Source of the DNA: JBBIMP01 sp037444305
GTDB taxonomy: Bacteria; Acidobacteriota; UBA6911
DNA length: 60,826 nt
Assembly: GCA_037444305.1 (NCBI GenBank)
Contig: JBBIMP010000032.1
Span: forward strand, 1-60,826
Reading direction: 5' to 3'
The notes under the pieces are model-generated. The model saw nothing but the letters and a program-made list of their open reading frames with translations, was not told where the DNA came from and did not search any database. Below are positions 51,171 to 59,572 of this stretch, one piece after another; the stretch's first letter is position 1, and every line of letters starts with the position of its first letter. A program made the translations under genes and the position numbers.

Positions 51171-54100
51171 GCGAAAACCAATAGGCTTCGCCGCGGAACG
51201 CACGGGCTCGATCATTTCCCATCAAAACCCGGGCGATCCGGTAGAAGTGGCCCTTCATTGCCTCGCGGTCATCCAGATCCGATGCCGGGATCGCAAACAC
51301 ATCGTAATACCGCGCCCTCAGCGAATCTCGAATCGCCCGATCTTTCGCTGCTGTTTCAGGATTGCCGTGAATGTGTCGGCTCAAGCCATCCAGATATATG
51401 CAGATTCCCGGCGTGTCGGCATCCTCCCCCGCGTAAAAGACATCCGGGGAGGTGGATCCCAGCGGCCGGCCCAGATCGATTTGCCTGTGCCACTCCCCCA
51501 CCGGGAAACCCGCCCGCTCCATCAGGAACTTCAGCCTGGCCTCCGCCTGGTTGGCCGGCCTTTCTTCATCCCTCGCCGCAGTCGCAGGCATCCGCGGAGG
51601 GATCTCGTGCGCCGGTTCCAGCTTGAATCCCCACGACTCGATCCGCTCCTCAGCCGCTTTGCGATCCAAGTGAGCGTGATAATAGGCATTGCGGAACGTT
51701 TGCAGACAATCGATGCAGGAGCGCGGGCAGGCCGAGGCGCAGTTTTTCACGACGTCGAGCGCTGCCTCGACCACCTCGCCCCACCGGGAGCAGGCCTGCT
51801 CCAGAAGACCCGACCCGCCGGGCATCGGATCGTAGAGCAGGGCATCGACTTCATCCTCTCCCATCCGCCCGATCGCCAGAATCCCGAGGTCTTCCCGCTC
51901 CATCTCGAGCACGCGGTTCATCCCGATCCGCAGCGCCTCGAGGAGCGAGTAGGCCTCCTCCCTCCTTGAGCACCCCGGGAGGCTGAGCGCATCCGCGACG
52001 ATATCGGTGAAAAAGCCGACCGGCTGGACCGGCCTGCCGTAGCGGTCTTCCTGGTTTTGAGAGAACTCCTCCAGTTCCTTCTGCGAGGCAAAAGGGGACC
52101 GGCACTGGCCGCTCACCAGCGATACCGGATAACCCAGCTGCCCCTGCCGGACCAGCTTCGCCGCTCCGGCGTTTACCAGCCTCAGGTGCACTCCGCGCCG
52201 GAATAGAACGTCCCTGCCTCCCCAGTCGAACCCACGCCCTGGTCCATGCCTGCCCATCTCGTGGCCGTAGACCGCCACGGGCAACTGGAAACGATAGTCC
52301 TCTTCATCCGAGATGTGGGAGACATGCGTCAGATCGACATCGCACACCGGGACGGCAGGAAGCGCCGAAGCCCCCAGCGCCGCCAATCCGTCAGGCGAGG
52401 AACTCCCCACCTCCTGCACCGCCTCGTGGGCCGTGTCCACCTGGAACAGCAGCGGCTCGCGCGCCTCGAGATGGAAATAGCGCGCCACGAACTTGCTGCC
52501 GTTTGCGTAGACCAGGTTTCCCGGGACGTACTCGCGCAGGGCGGTTGCGGGCGGTCGCGGCAAGCGGAAATCGGATGTATCGCCCAGGTGGCGCGGCATG
52601 ATCGCCGTGCCGACAATCGACCCGACCTCGAGACCGTAACCCGGCAGGAAGCCCTCCGTTGCCAGCACGCTGTACGTGTTCGTATCGTCGTACCCTTCCG
52701 CCTCGCCTCGCCGCCTCGTTTCCGCTCCCTTGAGCTTTTTCACCAGGCGGTCGCAGCGGTAACGGAGGGCGTCCTCATCCGGATCCAATGTGCCCTTGCT
52801 CCTGCGCACCCCTTCCAGGCGCTCCATTTGCGTAAGCGCCCAGTCGAGCCTCTTTTTGAGCGTCCGGATGACCGCCTGCAGCCCGTCCGCCGTCGCCAGG
52901 ACGGTTTTGCGCAGACGGTCCGGTTCGATCAGCTCGAGCGCCGATTCCGGCCAGCGGTTTGCATAGGTGGCGATCGCATGGGAGACAAGATCCTCCGCGT
53001 GCTTTCTCACGATCCGATCCAGCGGCGAGACATCGAACAGCTCCCGGCGCAGGTGGCCCGAAAAGTCGAACAGGTATTCGGAGATGCGTCCCGGCAAAAC
53101 CTTCCCGAGAGCATCGAGAATCTCCTGCCGCCCGGCCTCCGAGAGCCCGTGCTCGGGGCGGGCGAGCTGATGAAGGCGTGTCAGGACGCCGGCACGAACG
53201 TGCTTGTCGAACATGACGGGATTCCGCAGATTGAACTGCGGCGGCTCGACCAGACCGGAAAGCAGCTTCTCGGGCGCGGCGAAGTAGGCCCGGTCGTGGC
53301 TGACAGCCCGCGCATAGGTCAGGTTGACCGCCAGGCGGTGCCTCCGCCCCGCGCGTCCCGCGCGCTGCCAGTAGTTGGACGGAAGCGGGGGCACGTTGCG
53401 GAGCAGCACGGTGTCGAGACCGCCGATGTCCACTCCCAATTCCAGCGTAGGCGTGCAGACCAGCGTGTTGACCGCCTCGCTCTCCCCCTTGAAGAGATGC
53501 TCCAGCTCCTCCCGCTTTTCGTTCGGCACTTGCGCCGAGTGTTCGGCCGGCCGGAGCATGGCAAAGCCCTGATCGAGCGCGATCAGGTCGTAGTTGTCGG
53601 GATTCTCCGGCTCCCAGGCGAGCGCGCCGTCGCACCGCCAGGCAAGGCACCGGTCGTGGGGCGTGGGCCGGACCTGGGCGCGGCGGCACTTGCCGCAGCG
53701 CCAGAGGCCCCTATGAGCGGTGAGTAGCATCCGGTCGGCATCGATCTGCCGGACGCCNNNNNNNNNNNNNNNNNNNNNNNNNNNNNNNNNNNNNNNNNNN
53801 NNNNNNNNNNNNNNNNNNNNNNNNNNNNNNNNNNNNNNNNNNNNNNNNNNNNNNNNNCGGCGCCGTTCGGCGCGGTGAATCATATTCTGTGCGAGCACGT
53901 GCACGTCGGAAACGGCGATCGCGCGCACAGGACGGGCAGGCTCCCGGTATAAGCTGCCCCAGGGCCGGCCCGGCGCCCGGCAGGAGAGGCAGGAGACGAG
54001 ATAACCCCCGTGGTCTTCATGATGCTCGACCGCCTGCAGGCGCACGAGCGCTCCCTCCCGGCCGCACCCGTCGCATCGCGGCCGGGAGGTCGGGTGAAGG

Positions 54101-55866
54101 GCGCCGCAGAACCGGCACAGAAAGGCCTCATGGGCCTTGTGGTGCTCCTCATCGTCCTCTTCTCCCGAAACCAGATGGTCGTACAGTAGGAGGCGAACAC
54201 CCCCCTGAGCCTCGTCCATGAACCGCCAGAAGCGCCGGTCATCCACGGCCTCGCCGCCTCCAAGGCCCCGGGATGTAATCTCGAGATCCGCCAGGAAGTG
54301 TATGAAGTAGTGCTGCCCGCAGGTCTTGCAGGTGGTCACCGGCAGATGAAAAAGCGCCGTCTCCTTTTCTTTCCTCTTCTGCTCCTCGGCCGAGAGCCAG
54401 AGGCGCGGCCGGCTTTCTCCCGGAGGGAAGACAATGATGGCGCCGCCGATGCCGGTCACGAACGCATGGACTATGGGGCGCAGGAGCGGACGGCCGTCGC
54501 GGCGCGACTCAGAGCCGAGAACCAGCCAGCAGAGAATCTCCTCCGGGGTGACGGGTCGTCCAGCCTCCCGCGTCAGGTTCTCGGACACCAGTCTCAGAAG
54601 CGCCGGGGAGGCCAGTTCCTTTGAGATTCTATAGCAGAGTTCGTTTGCGGCGAGCTTTGCGTAGAGCTGTTCCTGCCAGCGGTCAGTCGGGAGAGATTCG
54701 CCGGCAAGGTCGCGATAGGCGGCTGAAACACGGGGGCCGCGCTCCTCCTGAGGAGAACCGACGGCCGAAAGGATTGCCGAGAGATGCACGGCTGCAGCCC
54801 TCCGAAGCGGTCCTGGAAGTTTTCGCTGCTCCGCCCAGTCGTCCTCTTGATACTCCTCCCCCAACAGCTCAACCTGTTCGCCGGCAACTCCGAAGAAACG
54901 CGCCGCGAAATCCAAGGCGGCTTCACTCCCCTTGCCCGGACTGAGGAGCGTCGCGGAGGTGCCGATGCAAACGCTTCGATCCCTTTCCCGCTCGCAATAA
55001 GCGCGCAGCCTCCGGATGAGGCATGCGGTCTCGGCGCCGTCGGCGCCGCCGTAGGTGTGGGCTTCGTCGAAAACGAGAAACTCCAGTCGCGCCCCGCTGA
55101 AGAGTTCGACATCCTTCTGGCGCGTCAGGAGCAGCTCGAGCTGATTGACATTGGTCAGAAGGATCCGAGGCTGTTCTCCCGCCGTTCGCATCTCTTCGCG
55201 CGAGGTCCTTTCTTCGGGCGGATGAACGGCCGTCCCGCGCTTGTCTGCCCGGGCCTGCCCCAGTTTGGACAGGTAATCGGCGCGCGAGGCGCCAGGCGGC
55301 AGCCTTTCCCCGGCGACGTCGGCGGTACGCTCCGGTGTCTTGCCGACGTACATGCCAAACGGGATCCCGGTTCCCGCCAGCAGTTCGCGCAGGCGCCCGA
55401 GCTGGTCCTCGGCCAGCGCGTTCATGGGGTAGACGAAAACCGCGATGATGCCCGGCGGAGCGTTTTCATCCCGCAGCCTGAGGCACCGGCTTATGACCGG
55501 GTAGAGGAAGCACTCGGTCTTGCCCGATCCGGTTCCGGTGGAGATGAGCGCGGACCTTCCCGCGGCCACGGCCCGGATCGCCTTCTCCTGGTGTCCGAAC
55601 AGGTTGGGGAAGGGGATGAGGTTGCGCATGAACGGATGGAGAATGCCATCCTCGATCAGCGTCTGCACCGGCACGCCGCTGCGGAAGGCGCGGGACAAGC
55701 TGATGTAGGGTCCGCGTATGAGCGGCGACTGCAGAGTGTTTGCAACCGAGAGCAATTCACGCATTTGGGCGTGGAGGCGCTCGTCGGCGAAAGGGTAGGC
55801 CGTGAGCTGATAGCGCAGGAAATCTCCGACAACCTGTTCGGTGAAGGTTATGGGATTCAGTGGCAT
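51142..55866 (-). CDS. Giant DEAD/DEAH helicase with DUF1998 domain and C-terminal Vsr-like nuclease (internal gap)
   Basis: At least 1,540 residues plus the unresolved gap. RecA-1: Q-motif-like GHQEKAI (about 91), Walker A STGTGSGKT (109-117), DEAH (267-270), SAT (304-306). Cys-rich zinc modules follow (CKTCGQHY; CRFCGALHP/CDGCG; after the gap CGKCRRA). RecA-2: CTPTLELGVDIGG (about 800) and QRAGRAGRR (about 840). A DUF1998/MZB module carries CPRSCIDCLQTFRNAYYH (about 1375). The last ~110 residues (SPDVFY, ICIYLDGLSRHIHG, KDRAIRDSL) resemble a Vsr/DUF559 PD-(D/E)xK nuclease. This is the architecture class of DUF1998 helicases in Druantia (DruE), DISARM and Dpd defence. No partner gene of those systems is recognised next to it. 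Confidence 0.85.
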   Translation of the reverse strand: MPLNPITFTEQVVGDFLRYQLTAYPFADERLHAQMRELLSVANTLQSPLIRGPYISLSRAFRSGVPVQTLIEDGILHPFMRNLIPFPNLFGHQEKAIRAVAAGRSALISTGTGSGKTECFLYPVISRCLRLRDENAPPGIIAVFVYPMNALAEDQLGRLRELLAGTGIPFGMYVGKTPERTADVAGERLPPGASRADYLSKLGQARADKRGTAVHPPEERTSREEMRTAGEQPRILLTNVNQLELLLTRQKDVELFSGARLEFLVFDEAHTYGGADGAETACLIRRLRAYCERERDRSVCIGTSATLLSPGKGSEAALDFAARFFGVAGEQVELLGEEYQEDDWAEQRKLPGPLRRAAAVHLSAILSAVGSPQEERGPRVSAAYRDLAGESLPTDRWQEQLYAKLAANELCYRISKELASPALLRLVSENLTREAGRPVTPEEILCWLVLGSESRRDGRPLLRPIVHAFVTGIGGAIIVFPPGESRPRLWLSAEEQKRKEKETALFHLPVTTCKTCGQHYFIHFLADLEITSRGLGGGEAVDDRRFWRFMDEAQGGVRLLLYDHLVSGEEDDEEHHKAHEAFLCRFCGALHPTSRPRCDGCGREGALVRLQAVEHHEDHGGYLVSCLSCRAPGRPWGSLYREPARPVRAIAVSDVHVLAQNMIHRAERRXXXXXXXXXXXXXXXXXXXXXXXXXXXXXXXXXXGVRQIDADRMLLTAHRGLWRCGKCRRAQVRPTPHDRCLAWRCDGALAWEPENPDNYDLIALDQGFAMLRPAEHSAQVPNEKREELEHLFKGESEAVNTLVCTPTLELGVDIGGLDTVLLRNVPPLPSNYWQRAGRAGRRHRLAVNLTYARAVSHDRAYFAAPEKLLSGLVEPPQFNLRNPVMFDKHVRAGVLTRLHQLARPEHGLSEAGRQEILDALGKVLPGRISEYLFDFSGHLRRELFDVSPLDRIVRKHAEDLVSHAIATYANRWPESALELIEPDRLRKTVLATADGLQAVIRTLKKRLDWALTQMERLEGVRRSKGTLDPDEDALRYRCDRLVKKLKGAETRRRGEAEGYDDTNTYSVLATEGFLPGYGLEVGSIVGTAIMPRHLGDTSDFRLPRPPATALREYVPGNLVYANGSKFVARYFHLEAREPLLFQVDTAHEAVQEVGSSSPDGLAALGASALPAVPVCDVDLTHVSHISDEEDYRFQLPVAVYGHEMGRHGPGRGFDWGGRDVLFRRGVHLRLVNAGAAKLVRQGQLGYPVSLVSGQCRSPFASQKELEEFSQNQEDRYGRPVQPVGFFTDIVADALSLPGCSRREEAYSLLEALRIGMNRVLEMEREDLGILAIGRMGEDEVDALLYDPMPGGSGLLEQACSRWGEVVEAALDVVKNCASACPRSCIDCLQTFRNAYYHAHLDRKAAEERIESWGFKLEPAHEIPPRMPATAARDEERPANQAEARLKFLMERAGFPVGEWHRQIDLGRPLGSTSPDVFYAGEDADTPGICIYLDGLSRHIHGNPETAAKDRAIRDSLRARYYDVFAIPASDLDDREAMKGHFYRIARVLMGNDRARAFRGEAYWFSPPTSEEVDQ
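53758..53857. other. 100-N scaffold gap inside the helicase gene
   Basis: Placeholder gap between the first zinc region and RecA-2. The flanks do not overlap, so real sequence is missing; related helicases carry the start of RecA-2 (motif IV) here, so several hundred bases may be absent. The frame is continuous across 100 N, which fixes the true length to 1 modulo 3 if the gene is intact. Confidence 0.98.
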
Positions 55867-55959
55867 AGGGCGCCTTTCCTCAGGTGTCCATCGCTCTTTT
55901 TACCGGCAATCCAGGCTGGTCTATTTCTTTCAAGTTTCAACTCGTCGGTCAAAGTATTG

Positions 55960-57210
55960 CTACACGCAGAACCAGGGCAGGGCGGTGATTTGGTCGTGAA
56001 GCTGCATCGGTCGCGTGCAGCGGCAAATGATGTATCCGTGGGCAACCCGCTTCGGATGCTCCGCCATGAAAGCTTCCATGTGCCGCGCGTCCGAATCCGA
56101 CGGCCTCCCGGTCCACTTCACCTCGACAGGAGTGAATTTGCCCTCCCGCTCCAGTATGAAATCAATCTCCATTCCGGACTTGGCGCGGAAATAATGCAGC
56201 CGCCCGTTGCCCAGGTACTGCAATCTTTTCCACAACTCTATTCCCACCCAGTGCTCGAACATCGGTCCCGGATTTGCCAGCACCGCATCCGTGGTCATGC
56301 CCAGACCGGCGGCCGCATGGCGCACGCCCAGGTCGGCGAAAAAACAGCGGTCCGTGGACAGGAGGTTTTTACGCCGGCTCTCGGAAAAGGCCGGCACCCG
56401 AAAAGCGATGAACATGTCCTCCAGCAACTGGAAGTAGCTCTTGATGGTCGGAACGGCCACGCCGGCTTGCCGCGCGATCCTGGAGTAATTCACCATTTGT
56501 CCAGACTCGCTCGCTGCGAGTTGCAGAAATCGGGCAAAAGGTGGCCAGTCCCTGATGAGCGACTCCCTCCGCAGCTCTTCCTCCAGATGCGCCTGGCAGT
56601 AAGAGCGCAACAAATCGGCCCGATCGCCGGGCGGCGCGACCGCCACCCCCGGCAACTCCCCGAACACCATCCGTTCCACCAGCTCCGCCGGCGGGAACAG
56701 CGGTTCATCCTTCGACGCCTCCAGCATGGGCATGGGCAATGGGGACGGCGTGCCGTAGGCCAGACTGCCCGTATTCGGAAATGGACGTTCCCCCAGGATC
56801 AACGGATGCAGATGGTGCATCATGGAGCGGCCCGGCAGCAGATTGGCCCCCGTCACCCGCAGCTTGCGCACGGAACTGCCGCACAACACGAACCGCCAGC
56901 GCTGCCGGTCGGAATCGTACAGATGCTGGATCGCATTGAAGATGTCGGGAACCAGTTGCGCTTCATCCACCACCACCCAGGCAGGACTGTCCGACCTGGG
57001 AATCGCCCGGCACTCTCCGATGATGCGGCTTGGGTCGCCGAGATACTCCACCCGCCGGCGCGGCACGGAAAAATCGAGCCAGATCGCCGCGTGCGGGATC
57101 AGAGTCTGAATCAGCGTCGTCTTGCCGGTCTGCCTTGCGCCGAACAGAATATGGACATACGGCCGCTGAAGTTTCGCCAGGAGATCGCGCTCGATGTAAC
57201 GACGATACAT
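55960..57210 (-). CDS. AAA (AAA_14) ATPase with DUF4143 domain
   Basis: A 416-residue protein: AAA_14 P-loop domain with Walker A FGARQTGKTT (24-33) and Walker B WVVVDEAQ (about 87-93), then a DUF4143 domain (about 200-350) with a winged-helix region (NYSRIARQAGVAVPTIKSYFQLLED) and a nuclease-like end (YFRAKSGMEIDFILEREGKFTPVEVKW, matching the D-ExK pattern). Such proteins are common solo genes in defence islands; their role is not settled. It lies 93 bases upstream of the helicase on the same strand, so the two may be co-transcribed. An ATATAAAG -10-like box lies very close to the start. Confidence 0.85.
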   Translation of the reverse strand: MYRRYIERDLLAKLQRPYVHILFGARQTGKTTLIQTLIPHAAIWLDFSVPRRRVEYLGDPSRIIGECRAIPRSDSPAWVVVDEAQLVPDIFNAIQHLYDSDRQRWRFVLCGSSVRKLRVTGANLLPGRSMMHHLHPLILGERPFPNTGSLAYGTPSPLPMPMLEASKDEPLFPPAELVERMVFGELPGVAVAPPGDRADLLRSYCQAHLEEELRRESLIRDWPPFARFLQLAASESGQMVNYSRIARQAGVAVPTIKSYFQLLEDMFIAFRVPAFSESRRKNLLSTDRCFFADLGVRHAAAGLGMTTDAVLANPGPMFEHWVGIELWKRLQYLGNGRLHYFRAKSGMEIDFILEREGKFTPVEVKWTGRPSDSDARHMEAFMAEHPKRVAHGYIICRCTRPMQLHDQITALPWFCV

Positions 57211-57433
57211 ACAGGTCGCTTTATATCAGACTGACTAATTGAAAGTCCAGTAGCTAATTGGTTTTTGCAGGAGCGTCTGTGCGCGCCTTCATCCTGCCCG
57301 AAGGGGATTTGCCCGGGACCTGTCCGGCGCCGCTCGAAGTCGAAAGAGAGTGTTCGGTGGGCAGCAGTCGGAGCTTGGCAATGCGACATTTATCGACAAC
57401 TATGTCCATCGATAGTGGACTTACATGCCATGA

Positions 57434-57724
57434 GAAAACCGCGTCAAGGGACGCGACTGGCATGACCTGGTGTGGTATGCCGGAAGACATCCGGAAGTGC
57501 GGCTGAGTCATCTCGAAACCAGGATGCGGCAATCGGGCGATTACCGGGATCCCGGCCGGATGACGCAAAGCATTCTGCAGAGCCGTCTGCACGGCGCCGT
57601 CGACAGCCTGGATGTTGAAAAAGCGCGCCGGGAAGTGGCGCCGTTCGTCAGGGACCCGCGTGCGCTGGAGATCTGGTCCTCCGCCTTCTTCCACCGCATT
57701 GCCGACCGGATTACGCCGATCTGA
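57434..57724 (+). pseudogene. AbiEii/AbiGii toxin, C-terminal remnant
   Basis: The frame opened by a stop at 57431 reads ENRVKGRDWHDLVWYAG, then LETRMRQSGDYRD, VRDPRALEIWSSAFF and HRIADRI. This is the C-terminal pattern of AbiEii-type nucleotidyltransferase toxins (RVKGRDWYD is nearly invariant). The N-terminal nucleotidyltransferase domain is missing, and an upstream fragment (LHAMRK) fits in another frame. It is on the same strand as, but upstream of, the AbiEi gene, so it cannot be that gene's usual downstream partner in place. Confidence 0.7.
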
Positions 57725-58043
57725 ACGGGTGTTGCCCGGGCGTTGCTTCATTCCGGCCTGAGGATCGGGAGGCCATCGTAGACTTGGAGCCCGAGGCGTG
57801 ATTCCGCAAGCTGCGATCACTCACTGGCGCAATGTGGCGCCGTGGCCCCAGGATGCCCTGTTGAGCAAGACCTCATTCTTTCGCGCGCTCTCATCGAGAT
57901 CTTCCAGGATCCGATGCTTTCAGAGGGCTTCATTCTGCGAGGCGCCCAAGAGCCATTGATACGCGGATATCGAAATAGTGTATTCCGTGCGAGGTAGTTC
58001 GCGCCGGAAGCACACTTCTGCGCACGGACTGTCGACAAAGCAA

Positions 58044-58114
58044 AAAACGCCACAGATTCCACGGATTCTGATTTGGAAATATCCGTGAGAACCTGTGGCA
58101 TCCGTGGCGTTTTC
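58044..58114. repeat. Imperfect inverted repeat, AACGCCACAG...CTGTGGCAT...GTGGCGTT
   Basis: Arms of about 22 bases (AACGCCACAGATTCCACGG and its near complement) around a short centre. It interrupts the HepT remnant region. It belongs to the same style of intergenic palindromes as those at 37392 and 29697. Confidence 0.65.
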
Positions 58115-58159
58115 CACGGGTGACGATGCGCAGTGATCTGTCTCGCCGTCAGGAGAAAG

Positions 58160-58287
58160 GAGGCTGCCCGGACGCCGGCGAAAATCCCATTATCGTCCAA
58201 ATCGGCGCGGCTTCTCCCTATGGAGAACTGCATCGCTTTTCGCGCGGCGTCCAGCATGTGACTCAAGCGGACTTCATCATATAAATG
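58160..58287 (-). pseudogene. HepT-like (DUF86) toxin, N-terminal remnant
   Basis: The minus strand reads YDEVRLSHMLDAARKAMQF then GRSRADLDDN, the usual opening of HepT/DUF86 HEPN RNases that pair with MntA antitoxins. Similarity stops after ~40 residues and the HEPN RxxxxH active site is absent. No MntA nucleotidyltransferase is seen. A decayed fragment. Confidence 0.55.
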
Positions 58288-58450
58288 TTGCGCAGTCCGC
58301 CCGCTCGCCTCAGCTCCATGAGATGGCCAAACAGAAGCACACGATCCAAGCAGTGATAAGAGGCTACGCTCATGTCATGCGCCGGAGGAGACTGCACGGT
58401 CCGCCCCCATGAGTGCGCTTGCCGTGCCCCCTTGCCGGTGACCACGTATG

Positions 58451-58479
58451 TTGAGGTCTATGTCAATCCCCACTATTAT
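58451..58479 (+). promoter_or_regulatory. Promoter of the AbiEi gene
   Basis: TTGAGG (58451-58456), 17-bp spacer, TATTAT (58474-58479, 5 of 6), 36 bases before the ATG. Confidence 0.7.
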
Positions 58480-58498
58480 ACTTGATATGCAAATAGTG
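58471..58498. promoter_or_regulatory. Inverted-repeat operator over the AbiEi -10 box
   Basis: CACTATT and AATAGTG form a perfect 7-bp inverted repeat with a 14-bp centre. It covers the -10 box and the start-site region. AbiEi proteins are known to repress their own promoter by binding inverted repeats, so this is the probable operator. Confidence 0.6.
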
Positions 58499-58515
58499 CC
58501 TTACAAGGGCACGAA

Positions 58516-59349
58516 ATGCGAACGAGAAATATATCCCTCAAGACGCTGGGCCCGCAGGCGGCCAATCTCGTCACGGTGCTCCACGAGCGGAGCCGTGCCG
58601 TCTTCCGCCTCGACGATGTCCGGGACATCACGGGTCTCTCCGAGAACTCCGCCAGGAGCTTTGTCCGCAAGCTCGTGGATCGGGGCGTCGCGGCCCGGCT
58701 TAAGTCCGGCCTCTACATCCTGGTCCCCTTCGAGCTGGGGAGCGAGCGGCACTACCTGGGAAACCCTCTCGTTGTCGCCCGGGAGATCATGCACGGGGAG
58801 GACTACTACCTCTCGCACGCCACCGCCATGGAGATCCACGGCATGACGACCCAGCCCCAACCGGTCGTTATGGTCAGCAGCCCGAAGCCCCGCCGATCCC
58901 TGACGGCGCCGGGCGTAGAATTCCGTTTCGTTCGCTGCCGGCGCAAGCACCTTTTCGGGCTCACCGACCACTGGGCGACCAAGCAGGAGAAAGTGCGCGT
59001 GAGCGCGCTGGAGAGGACGATTATCGACGGACTCAAGCAGCCCGAGCATTGCGGCGGGCTGACCGAGGTCGCCAAGGGCCTCTGGCTGCGGCGCGGGGAC
59101 GTGAAGGCCGACCGGCTTGTCCAGTACGCCAAGCGAATCGGTGTCGGCGCCGTCGTGCGGCGGCTGGGGTTCCTGCTGGAGACCTACGAGATGGCGCCGC
59201 CGCCGGATCTGGACCGTCTTCGCGCCGGCTTGACGGCGACCTACGTCCGCCTCGACCCGGTACTTCCGGCCGAGGGGAAACACCTGCGCCGCTGGCGCCT
59301 TCAGCTCAACGTCGATCCCGAAGAGCTCCTCGCCGTCGTGAGGACCTGA
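58516..59349 (+). CDS. AbiEi-family type IV antitoxin / autorepressor
   Basis: A 277-residue protein with an N-terminal winged helix (about 15-75: AANLVTVLHERSRAVFRLDDV, SENSARSFVRKLVDRGVAARL) and the AbiEi C-terminal domain (FELGSERHYLGNPLVVAREI, YYLSHATAMEIHGM, RVSALERTIIDGLKQP). In AbiE systems it represses the operon and counters the AbiEii nucleotidyltransferase without direct binding. The gene is intact, with its own promoter and operator. Its downstream toxin, which begins four bases after the stop, is truncated, so this antitoxin appears orphaned. Confidence 0.88.
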   Translation: MRTRNISLKTLGPQAANLVTVLHERSRAVFRLDDVRDITGLSENSARSFVRKLVDRGVAARLKSGLYILVPFELGSERHYLGNPLVVAREIMHGEDYYLSHATAMEIHGMTTQPQPVVMVSSPKPRRSLTAPGVEFRFVRCRRKHLFGLTDHWATKQEKVRVSALERTIIDGLKQPEHCGGLTEVAKGLWLRRGDVKADRLVQYAKRIGVGAVVRRLGFLLETYEMAPPPDLDRLRAGLTATYVRLDPVLPAEGKHLRRWRLQLNVDPEELLAVVRT

Positions 59350-59352
59350 TCC

Positions 59353-59571
59353 ATGATCCCGCAACGCGATCTCTCGCTTCTTTCCAACCGCCTCGCCGAA
59401 CGCGGAGGGCGGCGCATCCCGGAGGCTGTCCTGGAGCTCGATTACTGCCTCTCCTGGTTCCTGGTCGGGTTGTCCCGCAGCGGGCTGCGGGAGCGTCTCG
59501 CACTCCGGACAGAAAGGCTTGGGATGGGGAAATCCGTGGATACCACTTTTAGTACCACATTAATGTGGTAA
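59353..59571 (+). pseudogene. AbiEii toxin, N-terminal stub
   Basis: The first ~55 codons are AbiEii-like: MIPQRDLSLLSNRLAERGG, IPEAVLELDYCLSWFLVGL, LRERLAL. The next family element (FKGGTALRK, the nucleotidyltransferase start) is missing; the frame instead runs through unrelated sequence into a palindrome and stops. The catalytic core is absent, so no toxin activity is expected. The position four bases after abiEi is the normal bicistronic arrangement. Confidence 0.75.
59553..59570. promoter_or_regulatory. 18-bp perfect palindrome (TACCACATT/AATGTGGTA)
   Basis: A perfect 9+9 palindrome preceded by an extra TACCAC half-site at 59541-59546. It lies at the junction between the AbiEii stub and the 3' end of the Fic gene. 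It resembles a repressor operator, but no promoter or gene follows it in the expected place. Confidence 0.5.
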
Positions 59572-59572
59572 G

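Noticed and set aside
51142..55866. Complete Druantia or DISARM locus
   Set aside because: Only the DUF1998-type helicase is present; no DruA-D/H, DrmC, DrmMI/MII or methyltransferase-like partner is visible on either side.
57817..58266. 149-codon minus-strand frame as an intact gene
   Set aside because: Only the first ~35 residues resemble HepT; the remainder reads through an inverted repeat and has no family character.
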